A stretch of 7,609 nt of DNA, taken from assembly GCA_002329575.1 (NCBI GenBank), contig DCTK01000004.1:19149-26757 (forward strand), read 5' to 3'. Positions 1-6,113 of this stretch are shown piece after piece; the first letter of the stretch is position 1, and each line of letters starts with the position of its first letter. This stretch comes from Sutterella sp. UBA1442. Lineage in GTDB: Bacteria; Pseudomonadota; Gammaproteobacteria; Burkholderiales; Burkholderiaceae_F. The position numbers were made by a program, and so were the translations under genes. The notes beneath the pieces are model-generated. The model made no database searches, was not told where the DNA came from, and saw only the letters and a program-made list of their open reading frames with translations.

Positions 1-2122
1 GACCGATCTCATCCATTAAAACCAAGCTCTTATCGGTTGCCTGATGCAGGATTGCTGCCGCTTCGGTCATTTCCACCATAAAAGTTGATCGTCCGCGGGC
101 AAGATCATCGCTTGCGCCGATGCGCGTCAAAATCCGGTCTACAGGACCGATTCGCGCGGCTTGAGCGGGAACAAAACTGCCGATATAGGCAAGTAGCACG
201 ATTAGGGCCACGGAGCGCATGTAGGTGGATTTACCGCCCATGTTTGGGCCCGTAATGACCAAGAGTCTTCGGCCGGGCACAAGGATACAGTCGTTAGGTG
301 TGTAGCGTTCAATCGCATCTTCAACCACGGGGTGACGACCGGCCGTGATTTCAATGCCGGCAGCCTCACTCATCTCCGGCCTTACCCAATCGACTCTGGC
401 GGCATGTTCAGTCAGTGAGGCAATGACATCCAATGCTGCAATGCTTTTTGCCGCGGCTTGAAGTGCTGCAATATAGTGGTTCGCAAACTCAAGTAAATCG
501 TTATAGAGGCTCTTTTGAAGAGCAGCAGAACGCTCTTGAGCCGATAACGCTTTGGCCTCATAGGCTTTAAGTTCCGGCGTCATGTAACGCTCAGTGTTTT
601 TGAGTGTCTGCTTGCAGTGATAGTGCTCCGGAATTTTATCGGCTTGACCGCGAGAGACTTCAATGAAAAAGCCTTGGATTTTGTTGTACTGCACACGAAG
701 CGTGGAAATGCCTGTTGCTTCGCGTTCTCGAATTTCCATATCGTTGAGAAATTGCCCAACATTGTCTCGGAGCTCACGCAAGGTTCGCAATTCGTCATTG
801 AATTCACTGCGAATGACATCCCCATCACGCAATAACACCGCGGGCTCAGGTAAAAGCGCAGCATCAATTTGCGTATAAAGCGCAGGATCAATGACTAAGT
901 TATTGCACTGTTCGGTCATAAACGGGTCGTTTAGACTAAGCACATACTCTGCAATACGAGCCAAGTGAGGCAATGCATCCCGAAGAGCGGCTAATTCTCT
1001 CGGGCGGATTGAACGCATAGCAATGCGTGTGGCCAAGCGTTCAAGATCGGGTAGCGGTTTTAATTCTTGAGCCAAAGTCTCGCGAACGGTTTCTTCAGGC
1101 AAGAGCGTTTCAATGGCTTGTTGACGGGCTCTGACAACATCGATGTTACGCAAAGGGTTGTGCAACCATTGGCGCAGAAGTCGAGAGCCCATGCCGGTTT
1201 GGCAGTGATCGATAGTGGAAAATAGCGTCGGTCCATCATCGCCGCGCAAGGTTTGCGTCAGTTCCAAATTGCGACGACTTGCGGCGTCCATTCCGACAAA
1301 TTCGGATTGAACTTCGAGCACCGGGGGCAAAATGTGCGGTAACGATTCACATTGAGTGGATTCGGCATAACCCAAAAGGGCTCCGGCAGCACTGACGGCT
1401 TCGGGCTCATCATCGAGCCCCCAGGCTGACAGTGTTTCCACTCCGAACTGATGTTTTAAGGTGGCCGTGCCGTGCTCAGGCGAGAAGTGCCATTTTGGCA
1501 GTGCCGTGACTGTAATCGCAGTGTGGAGCTCTTCAATTTTTTCTTTGAAGTCCTCGGGCACCAAAATTTCAGAAGGTGTGATTCTCGAAAGTTCGTTAGC
1601 GAGATTATCAAAAGAGGTTTGTGCTAGGCGAAATTCGCCACTACTGAGCACAAGCCAAGCCAAACCTACCCGATCTGCGTGACGGTTTGCCGGCGCAAGA
1701 GCCAGTAGTGCGGCGTTTTGCTTGGTGGGCAAAAGTTCGTTTTCAGTTAAAGTCCCTGGCGTAACAATTCGGGCCAGTTCTCGCTCAAGGGGCCCCTTGC
1801 TCGGATCGCCGATTTGCTCGCAAATGGCAACAGAGACACCTTGTTTAACTAAACGCGCCAGGTACTGATCCAGCGTTTTTTCCGGTACACCCGCCATAGG
1901 AATAGGGGCGCCTTTGTTGTCAGTACCACGAGTCGTGAGCGTGATTCCCAAAAGGCGATTGGCACGGACAGCATCATCGAAAAACGTTTCGTAGAAGTCT
2001 CCCATGCGATAAAGCACAAGCGTCTCAGGATGCTCAGCTTTAATTTCTAAAAAACGTCGGATAGCCGGGGTGTGCCCGGCTAGAGGATCGTCCGAAGGGG
2101 TTGAAATCTTACCTTTAGCCAT
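1..2122 (-). CDS. mutS: DNA mismatch repair ATPase MutS, C-terminus cut off by the window edge
   Basis: MutS recognises base mismatches and small loops in DNA and, using ATP, recruits MutL to start strand repair. The frame is open from ATG 2122 to the left edge, giving about 707 residues; family members are usually about 850-870, so the end of the ATPase domain and the C-terminal tail are missing. Near the N-terminus the mismatch-reading Phe-x-Glu motif is visible as F43-Y44-E45 within [12 protein letters not shown]. The core has the family stretch [13 protein letters not shown]. The ATPase has Walker [10 protein letters not shown] around K631, the GRSTFMVEM signature, and Walker B LVLMDEIG with D704 and E705 close to the edge. 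Motifs at both ends are in one frame, so I see no frameshift. The gene lies 24 bases after suhB on the same strand and is probably cotranscribed. No clear Shine-Dalgarno precedes this ATG, so the start is the least certain part. Confidence 0.97.
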   Translation of the reverse strand, partial: MAKGKISTPSDDPLAGHTPAIRRFLEIKAEHPETLVLYRMGDFYETFFDDAVRANRLLGITLTTRGTDNKGAPIPMAGVPEKTLDQYLARLVKQGVSVAICEQIGDPSKGPLERELARIVTPGTLTENELLPTKQNAALLALAPANRHADRVGLAWLVLSSGEFRLAQTSFDNLANELSRITPSEILVPEDFKEKIEELHTAITVTALPKWHFSPEHGTATLKHQFGVETLSAWGLDDEPEAVSAAGALLGYAESTQCESLPHILPPVLEVQSEFVGMDAASRRNLELTQTLRGDDGPTLFSTIDHCQTGMGSRLLRQWLHNPLRNIDVVRARQQAIETLLPEETVRETLAQELKPLPDLERLATRIAMRSIRPRELAALRDALPHLARIAEYVLSLNDPFMTEQCNNLVIDPALYTQIDAALLPEPAVLLRDGDVIRSEFNDELRTLRELRDNVGQFLNDMEIREREATGISTLRVQYNKIQGFFIEVSRGQADKIPEHYHCKQTLKNTERYMTPELKAYEAKALSAQERSAALQKSLYNDLLEFANHYIAALQAAAKSIAALDVIASLTEHAARVDWVRPEMSEAAGIEITAGRHPVVEDAIERYTPNDCILVPGRRLLVITGPNMGGKSTYMRSVALIVLLAYIGSFVPAQAARIGPVDRILTRIGASDDLARGRSTFMVEMTEAAAILHQATDKSLVLMDEIG

Positions 2123-2146
2123 TGGGAACCAAATCGCTTGCAAAAA

Positions 2147-2947
2147 TTACTTGATATCGCCGTAGTTTTTATTGACCACGGCCAAGAGTTGACCGAACAC
2201 CTTGGGCGTACCGGCGATAATTTGACCGTTGTCTAAGAAATCGGTTTCACCCTTAAAGTCCGTGACAAGACCACCGGCCTCAAGCACCAAGAGCGAGCCC
2301 GCGGCGATATCCCAGGGTTTTAAGTTCGGTTCCCAGAAAGCGTCCAAGCGGCCGGCTGCAACGTAAGCAAGATCAAGTGAAGCGGCACCGGCGCGGCGAA
2401 GACCGCTGGTGGTTTTTGCCAATTGGCTAAAGACGGCTAAGAATTGCTCAACATTGTCTTGACGGCGGAAGGGGAAACCGCAACCGACGAGGCTTTCTGA
2501 GAGCGTGGTGCGTTTGCTTACACGAATGCGTCGGCCGTTTAAGAATGCACCGGAGCCACGCGTAGCCGTGAAAATTTCATTTTTAACGGGATCGGCAACG
2601 ACAGCCTCAACAATTTGATCTTCATGCTTTAAAGCGATGCTGACGGCGTATTGGGGAAAGCCGTGCATGAAATTGGTCGTGCCATCAATCGGATCGATGA
2701 TCCATTGGAAGGGACTATTTTCCGGACCCACCGTGCCGTTTTCTTCGCCGAGAATTTGGTGACGGGGATAGGCTTCACGCAAAATTTCAACAATGGCGCG
2801 TTCACAAGCCACGTCAATTTCGCTGACATAGTCGGAGTGGCCCTTGCGGTGCACTTCGAGCGTATCAAGATTGTCGGCTGCACGATTGATAATGGCGCAA
2901 GCAGCACGCGCTGCTTTGAGCGCGGTATTGAGCATGGGAGTACTCAT
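2147..2947 (-). CDS. suhB: Inositol-1-monophosphatase family protein SuhB
   Basis: This is a Mg2+-dependent phosphatase of the inositol monophosphatase family, cytoplasmic, hydrolysing inositol-1-phosphate and similar sugar phosphates. In E. coli SuhB also joins the rRNA antitermination complex and helps ribosome maturation; whether that holds here is inference. Metal-binding motifs are complete: E68 in LGEENG, D85 and D88 in WIIDPIDGTTNF, and D213 in KPWDIAAG. The stretch LRRAGAASLDLAYVAAGRLD is also typical. The chosen start (MSTPMLNT) gives 266 residues, against 267 in E. coli, and is preceded by AAGGA about ten bases upstream. A start nine codons earlier is open but leaves no better ribosome binding site. 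The gene is divergent from trmJ and probably the first gene of a suhB-mutS unit. I am confident of the family and fairly confident that this is the SuhB orthologue. Confidence 0.95.
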   Translation of the reverse strand: MSTPMLNTALKAARAACAIINRAADNLDTLEVHRKGHSDYVSEIDVACERAIVEILREAYPRHQILGEENGTVGPENSPFQWIIDPIDGTTNFMHGFPQYAVSIALKHEDQIVEAVVADPVKNEIFTATRGSGAFLNGRRIRVSKRTTLSESLVGCGFPFRRQDNVEQFLAVFSQLAKTTSGLRRAGAASLDLAYVAAGRLDAFWEPNLKPWDIAAGSLLVLEAGGLVTDFKGETDFLDNGQIIAGTPKVFGQLLAVVNKNYGDIK

Positions 2948-3007
2948 GGAAAAAGTTCCTTTTTGAAAGAGCAAAAATAGAAATCTAACAACGTGTAGAA
3001 TCTCGTT

Positions 3008-3035
3008 ATTTTAATGATTTTGCAGTGTTTTCCAA
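3008..3035 (-). promoter_or_regulatory. Candidate sigma-70 promoter for suhB-mutS
   Basis: Read on the minus strand, TTGGAA (3030-3035, four of six to TTGACA) is followed after 16 bases by TAAAAT (3008-3013, five of six to TATAAT). Transcription would start near 3001, leaving about 55 bases of leader before suhB. The -35 lies inside the inverted repeat at 3023-3040. This is a match by eye only in an AT-rich gap. Confidence 0.35.
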
Positions 3036-3040
3036 CACTG
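3023..3040. repeat. Perfect 7-bp inverted repeat between suhB and trmJ
   Basis: CAGTGTT (3023-3029) and AACACTG (3034-3040) flank a TTCC loop. In the trmJ transcript this would form a hairpin whose last G is the first base of the trmJ Shine-Dalgarno GAGGG (3040-3044). On DNA it overlaps the -35 proposed for suhB, so it could instead be an operator read in both directions. Nothing follows it that looks like a terminator U tract. Confidence 0.6.
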
Positions 3041-3051
3041 AGGGTAGTTCA

Positions 3052-3858
3052 ATGTCAGCTTCTTTAGCCGATCGTTTGTGTTTTATTTTGGTTGAACCGG
3101 CCCATCCTGGCAATATCGGTTCCTGTGCCCGCGCAATCAAAACGATGGGGTTTCGAGACCTGCGAGTGGTCGCACCGTGGGTAAAAGACTATCGAGACGA
3201 TGCCGAAGCGCAAGCCTATGCGACAAGTAGCATCGATGTGTTAAAAGAAAGCCGTGACTATCCGACACTTCAAGACGCTTTGGCTGATGTTGATTTTGCT
3301 TGGGCCATGTCAGGTTATGATCGTGAGTTTGGTCCTGTCATTGAACCAGTAAGAGATGCTGCGGCTAATGCGCTTTCAATGGTTAAAACTCAAGACGTAG
3401 GAAAAATTGCCTTTGTCTTCGGTTGCGAGCGCACCGGGTTATCTAACGAAGCTGTCGCGATGTGCCAACGAGTGGCGGCTATTGCTGCAGCACCGAACGC
3501 CACCAGTCTGAATCTTTCTCAAGCCGTTCAGATTATGGCCTATGAATTACACATGGCCATGCTTGAAGAAACAGGAGCGGTGGACGGTTTTTATGAGTGG
3601 CAAAAGCGTTTTGAAGGGGAACCCTTGGCTGGAATTGCCGCCACGGAAGGCTTTTTGAAGCATTTTGAGCAAGCCATGATTCATTGTGGAGCCTTGGATC
3701 CCGAAGAGCCCAAACTTTTCATGCAACGCATCAGACGTCTTTTTGCTCGCACTGAACTTACGCGAGCTGAGGTGGATTTGTTGCGTGGCGTTTGCTCTCA
3801 AATCATCTGTCCCAAAGAGTCCCGAGCCGGTAGAAAGTGCCAAAAGAAAAAGCTCTGA
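3052..3858 (+). CDS. trmJ: tRNA (cytidine/uridine-2'-O-)-methyltransferase, TrmJ-like SPOUT enzyme
   Basis: TrmJ uses S-adenosylmethionine to methylate the ribose 2'-OH of nucleotide 32 in the anticodon loop of several tRNAs. The SpoU/TrmH-type trefoil-knot fold is supported by three motifs: ILVEPAHPGNIGSCARA (residues 12-28), with the family's conserved Asn-21 and Arg-27; FVFGCERTGLSN (121-132), where the usual FGRER reads FGCER; and PNATSLNLSQAV (148-159). The ATG at 3052 is chosen because GAGGG lies seven bases upstream and the conserved domain starts soon after. An in-frame GTG at 3025 would add nine residues but would put the hairpin and ribosome site inside the gene. At 268 residues it is slightly longer than the 246 of E. 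coli TrmJ, with the extra length in the C-terminal helical tail, which ends in a basic, Lys-rich stretch. It is divergent from suhB. The family is sure; the exact target nucleotide is inferred from the family. Confidence 0.9.
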   Translation: MSASLADRLCFILVEPAHPGNIGSCARAIKTMGFRDLRVVAPWVKDYRDDAEAQAYATSSIDVLKESRDYPTLQDALADVDFAWAMSGYDREFGPVIEPVRDAAANALSMVKTQDVGKIAFVFGCERTGLSNEAVAMCQRVAAIAAAPNATSLNLSQAVQIMAYELHMAMLEETGAVDGFYEWQKRFEGEPLAGIAATEGFLKHFEQAMIHCGALDPEEPKLFMQRIRRLFARTELTRAEVDLLRGVCSQIICPKESRAGRKCQKKKL

Positions 3859-3900
3859 AAATCGTTATCCGTGATCGCTCAAGAGATGATTTCTATCTTG

Positions 3901-3941
3901 CATAGGCATAAAAGCCTATGGTTTTAACCATGGTTTTAGGC
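3901..3941 (+). terminator. Overlapping hairpins after trmJ, possible terminator
   Basis: CATAGGC (3901-3907) and GCCTATG (3914-3920) form a perfect 7-bp stem with a 6-base loop, followed by GTTTTAA. The downstream arm can instead pair further on: GCCTA (3914-3918) with TAGGC (3937-3941), and TGGTT with AACCA inside it. The first hairpin plus its short T run is a modest intrinsic terminator 42 bases after the trmJ stop. The alternative pairing is unusual for a simple terminator. Confidence 0.4.
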
Positions 3942-3968
3942 ACTTTGTGCTAGAGAAACCGTTTTTGG

Positions 3969-3991
3969 GGCTTGAAAACAGCCTTTTATTT
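3969..3991 (+). terminator. Weak terminator-like hairpin with T-rich tail
   Basis: GGCT-T-G (3969-3974, one bulged T) pairs with CAGCC (3979-3983) around an AAAA loop, and TTTTATTT follows (3984-3991). The stem is short, so this would be a weak or backup terminator for trmJ. It overlaps the TTGAAA proposed as a promoter -35, so the two readings may compete. Confidence 0.35.
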
Positions 3992-4001
3992 CTGATACCT
4001 T
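3972..4001 (+). promoter_or_regulatory. Weak candidate promoter for the metNIQ leader
   Basis: TTGAAA (3972-3977) is followed 18 bases later by TACCTT (3996-4001), which is only three of six to TATAAT but carries the extended -10 TG at 3993-3994. The placement fits a transcript starting just before the leader ORF at 4052. The match is poor and another start in 3984-4045 is possible. Confidence 0.22.
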
Positions 4002-4051
4002 TAAAAAACCTCATTTCGAGGATTCTCTTTTTAGAGCAAGGTTTGATCATT

Positions 4052-4159
4052 ATGTACGTAGCATTAACTCAACAATATGACACCGACGCCAGCAGTGCTG
4101 CTCGCGCCGTGTTGTTTGTTGCTCAAATGCGAATGTGCATGATGACGATGGTGCTCTAA
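4052..4159 (+). CDS. Proposed methionine leader peptide, 35 residues, Met-rich end
   Basis: A small ORF starts at ATG 4052, with AAGGT (4038-4042) about nine bases upstream, and ends at TAA 4157-4159. Its last ten residues read MRMCMMTMVL: five Met codons (26, 28, 30, 31, 33) within eight positions, with one Cys. The first 25 residues are ordinary and contain no Met after the start. Such a cluster of one amino acid near the stop, upstream of a transporter for that amino acid, is the hallmark of a ribosome-stalling leader peptide. The last Met base and the Val-Leu codons form the first arm of a hairpin set (4150-4225), which strengthens the reading. An open frame continues upstream to a GTG at 3947, but that start has no ribosome site and lies before the likely promoter. 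Translation and function are inference. It could be a small protein with no regulatory role. Confidence 0.6.
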   Translation: MYVALTQQYDTDASSAARAVLFVAQMRMCMMTMVL

Positions 4160-4225
4160 GACCTTCGGAGCACCCTAACTCCGCAAACAATGTCGTCTCG
4201 GAAGGTCCTAAAACGAGTCGACGTT
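4150..4225 (+). promoter_or_regulatory. Candidate attenuator: three mutually exclusive hairpins after the Met codons
   Basis: Hairpin 1:2 pairs GGTGCTC (4150-4156) with GAGCACC (4168-4174), seven perfect pairs. Hairpin 2:3 pairs GACCTTC-G-GAG (4160-4170) with CTC-G-GAAGGTC (4197-4207), ten pairs around one G-G mismatch. Hairpin 3:4 pairs AATGTCGTCTCG (4189-4200) with CGAGTCGACGTT (4214-4225), eleven pairs including one G-T, with one T-T mismatch. Neighbouring hairpins share bases and exclude each other, while 1:2 and 3:4 can coexist. A smaller stem CGGAG/CTCCG (4166-4170 with 4179-4183) competes with 1:2. A ribosome paused on codons 28-33 would cover arm 1 and favour 2:3. One reaching the stop would also cover much of arm 2 and favour 3:4. 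No U tract follows 3:4, so the output step is unclear. Confidence 0.5.
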
Positions 4226-4226
4226 G

Positions 4227-4260
4227 ATCAATCCCAAACTTTCAAACAATTTAATTTTCT
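4227..4260 (+). promoter_or_regulatory. G-free, C-containing tract, possible Rho-loading region
   Basis: These 34 bases contain no G and eight C, are bounded by G at 4226 and 4261, and cannot form stable stems on their own. Unstructured C-over-G RNA is what Rho utilisation sites look like. The tract follows directly on the proposed 3:4 hairpin. The function is inferred; the composition is seen. Confidence 0.3.
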
Positions 4261-4347
4261 GACGTCACTGTGACCGAAGGCACTTTTCGAAGGCCTGATT
4301 GCATCCGAAGTGCATTCGTTGAACCGAAAACGTTTTGCGATGACAAC

Positions 4348-4380
4348 GGTTTTAACGCGGTGATGAAAGGTGTTAAAACC
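4348..4380 (+). promoter_or_regulatory. 9-bp hairpin presenting the metN ribosome binding site
   Basis: GGTTTTAAC (4348-4356) and GTTAAAACC (4372-4380) are perfect inverted repeats around a 15-base loop. The loop contains the probable Shine-Dalgarno AAAGG (4366-4370), and the second arm ends at the base before the metN ATG (4381). The first arm can instead pair upstream: AACCG (4322-4326) with CGGTT (4347-4351). The arrangement could tune metN translation or mark the end of an RNA switch. Confidence 0.5.
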
Positions 4381-5409
4381 ATGATTACGCTAGAGCACAT
4401 TAGTAAGTTATTTAAAACCGAAGCGGCAACGGTAGCAGCCGTTGATGATGTCTCACTGCATATCAAAGCAGGGGAAATCTTCGGCATTATTGGGTTTTCC
4501 GGCGCCGGCAAGTCAACGCTTGTACGATGCATCAATTTGTTGGAGCGTCCGCAAAAAGGCCGAGTGATTATTGACGGTACCGATATTACGGCGTTAGATG
4601 CGGCGGGCCTTCGTAAGGTTCGCCAAAGAATCGGGATGATCTTTCAGCACTTCAATCTCATGCCCTCTCGAACCGTGTTTGAAAACATAGAGCTGCCGCT
4701 CAAACTCACGGATTTAACGCCTGAAGCACGAGCACAAAAAGTCACGGAACTATTGGAGTTGGTGGGTTTAAGCGACAAAAGAGATGTCTACCCGTCGCAA
4801 CTTTCAGGCGGCCAGAAGCAACGGGTTGCTATTGCTAGGGCGCTTGCCAACGATCCCAAAGTGCTCTTGTGTGACGAAGCAACGAGTGCCCTTGATCCGC
4901 AAACTACACATTCCATTTTGCAGTTACTCAAAGAAGTCAATCGTCGCCTCGGCATTACGCTCGTTGTCATCACTCACCAAATGTCCGTCATTAAAGAAAT
5001 CTGCTCCCGGGTTGCGGTCATGCAGCACGGAAAAATTGTGGAAACGGGCAATGTCATTGATGTCTTTGCCGAACCTCAAGCTCCCATTACCAAGGACTTC
5101 ATTACCGCAGCCGGCAATCTCGGGTCTTTCTACGAACTTCTGCAAACGCCTGATGCAGTTCACGGTTTGGATAAAGATCAAGCCGTGTGGCTCTTAACCT
5201 TTAAAGGCAACGTGGCGGGCGAACCCATGATGAGCGAGCTTTATCGACGCTTTCAAGTTCGCGCCAACATCATCTACGGCAATATCGATTATTTGGGGGG
5301 AACGATTCTGGGCAAGTTAGGTATCGGTGTGGAAGGTGATGAACAAGCCATTATCCAAGCCAAACAATTTTTGATTGAAAGCAACGTGAAAGTGGAGGTG
5401 TTGCGATGA
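4381..5409 (+). CDS. metN: Methionine ABC transporter ATP-binding protein MetN
   Basis: MetN is the ATPase of the MetNIQ importer for L-methionine (and D-methionine in E. coli), acting as a dimer on the inner face of the membrane. The ABC domain is complete: Walker A GFSGAGKS (38-45), a Q-loop FQHFN, signature LSGGQKQRVAIARAL from residue 141, Walker B VLLCDEATSALDP (D165, E166) and the switch His199 in VITHQ. The last 85 or so residues form a NIL domain, which in E. coli binds internal methionine and shuts the transporter. The ATG at 4381 gives 342 residues against 343 in E. coli, and the N-terminus MITLEHISKLF aligns with the E. coli start. The frame stays open upstream to ATG 4363 and GTG 4270, but those add sequence not seen in the family. 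Its stop overlaps the metI start by four bases. Expression is probably controlled by the leader at 4052-4380. Confidence 0.97.
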   Translation: MITLEHISKLFKTEAATVAAVDDVSLHIKAGEIFGIIGFSGAGKSTLVRCINLLERPQKGRVIIDGTDITALDAAGLRKVRQRIGMIFQHFNLMPSRTVFENIELPLKLTDLTPEARAQKVTELLELVGLSDKRDVYPSQLSGGQKQRVAIARALANDPKVLLCDEATSALDPQTTHSILQLLKEVNRRLGITLVVITHQMSVIKEICSRVAVMQHGKIVETGNVIDVFAEPQAPITKDFITAAGNLGSFYELLQTPDAVHGLDKDQAVWLLTFKGNVAGEPMMSELYRRFQVRANIIYGNIDYLGGTILGKLGIGVEGDEQAIIQAKQFLIESNVKVEVLR

Positions 5410-6086
5410 ACGGACTTATTCAGACTTATTTACCGCATTTAGATCGATTGGGACCGGAGTTAATTGAGTGCTTAATGCAAACGGGCATCATGATCGCGGT
5501 TTCGGGAACCATTGCTTGGGTTTTAGGTATCGCAATCGGCGTGTTGCTAGTGATTTGTCGTCCCGGAGGACTTTGTGAGAATCGTCCCTTGTTTTTATTT
5601 TTCGATAAGTCAATCGATATTTTGCGTTCGATTCCTTTCATCATTTTGATCGTGCTTTTGATTCCGTTGAGCCGTTTTTTGGTAGGAACGGGTAGTGGTG
5701 TTACAGGTTCATTTGTGGCACTGGTTTTCGGCACCGTTCCGTTTTTCTCGCGCCAAGTCGAGACGGTGTTAAGCGACATGAATAAGGGCTTAATCGAAGC
5801 CAGTCTCGCGATGGGTTTTTCTGTGCCGCAGATCATCTTCGGTGTTTATCTGAAAGAAAGTATTCCGGGTATTACCCGTGTGACGATGATCACGTTTGTC
5901 AGTTTTGTCGGTATTACTGCCATTGCCGGGGCGATCGGCGCTGGCGGTTTGGGTGACTTTGCCATTCGTTACGGTTACCAAATGGGCTATCGCGACATGA
6001 TTTGGCTCACAGTCGTCATCATTTTGGTCGTCATTAGTCTCGTGCAATGTCTCGGTCAATGGATCATTCGACAAACCACTCACTGA
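5406..6086 (+). CDS. metI: Methionine ABC transporter permease MetI
   Basis: MetI is the inner-membrane permease; two copies form the pathway through which MetQ delivers methionine. The 226 residues (217 in E. coli) show about five hydrophobic segments, near residues 27-51, 69-92, 98-114, 158-178 and 199-219. The cytoplasmic coupling motif that docks on MetN is clear at 131-155, beginning EASLAMG and ending with the conserved Gly of SIPG. Family stretches ILRSIPFIIL and GAIGAGGLGDFA are also present. The ATG overlaps the metN stop as ATGA, and GGAGGTG lies six bases upstream inside metN, so the two are translationally coupled, which suits fixed subunit ratios. The N-terminal 20 residues are somewhat longer than in E. 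coli. Nothing suggests damage. Confidence 0.96.
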   Translation: MNGLIQTYLPHLDRLGPELIECLMQTGIMIAVSGTIAWVLGIAIGVLLVICRPGGLCENRPLFLFFDKSIDILRSIPFIILIVLLIPLSRFLVGTGSGVTGSFVALVFGTVPFFSRQVETVLSDMNKGLIEASLAMGFSVPQIIFGVYLKESIPGITRVTMITFVSFVGITAIAGAIGAGGLGDFAIRYGYQMGYRDMIWLTVVIILVVISLVQCLGQWIIRQTTH

Positions 6087-6113
6087 TTTTTAAATTTTCG
6101 TAGGAGAAATATC

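Larger units (their letters stand above)
3859..4380 (+). other. 522-base region without a conventional gene: trmJ 3' end and metNIQ leader
   Basis: The left third (3859-3991) holds hairpins that probably end the trmJ transcript. A weak promoter candidate lies at about 3972-4001. The rest reads as a long leader of the metNIQ operon: a small Met-rich ORF (4052-4159), overlapping hairpins (4150-4225), a G-free tract (4227-4260), three short copies of CGAAG[GT] (4275, 4288, 4306), and a hairpin that ends at the metN start (4348-4380). I found no tRNA, CRISPR or mobile-element signs in it. Confidence 0.7.

Noticed and set aside
1..2122. Possible frameshift in mutS
   Set aside because: The start region, the core, Walker A near 228-250 and Walker B near 5-22 are all in the same frame with no internal stop, so the gene appears intact as far as it is seen.
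2651..2980. Plus-strand ORF of 109 codons opposite suhB
   Set aside because: It lies antisense to the conserved active-site coding region of suhB, has no recognisable protein features and is best explained as a shadow.
3547..3843. Minus-strand ORF opposite the end of trmJ
   Set aside because: trmJ coding is well supported here, and the antisense frame shows no motif or ribosome site.
3947..4051. Longer version of the leader ORF from GTG 3947
   Set aside because: There is no Shine-Dalgarno, the start overlaps hairpins and the likely promoter, and ATG 4052 has AAGGT at suitable spacing.
4264..4274. Odd-centred palindrome GTCACTGTGAC
   Set aside because: As RNA it leaves a loop of only one to three bases, and no known operator matches; an 11-base palindrome can easily arise by chance.
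4270..4380. N-terminal extension of metN from GTG 4270 or ATG 4363
   Set aside because: The frame is open, but the extra 37 residues have no counterpart in MetN, no ribosome site precedes the GTG, and MITLEHISKLF at 4381 aligns with the E. coli start and length.
3992..4380. SAM or SAH riboswitch, or T-box, upstream of metN
   Set aside because: I could not find the conserved cores of SAM-I, SAM-II or SAH elements or a T-box sequence. This was by eye; a covariance-model scan would be decisive.
3859..4380. MetR-type operator (TGAA-N5-TTCA)
   Set aside because: TGAA and TTCA occur separately but never at the required spacing.
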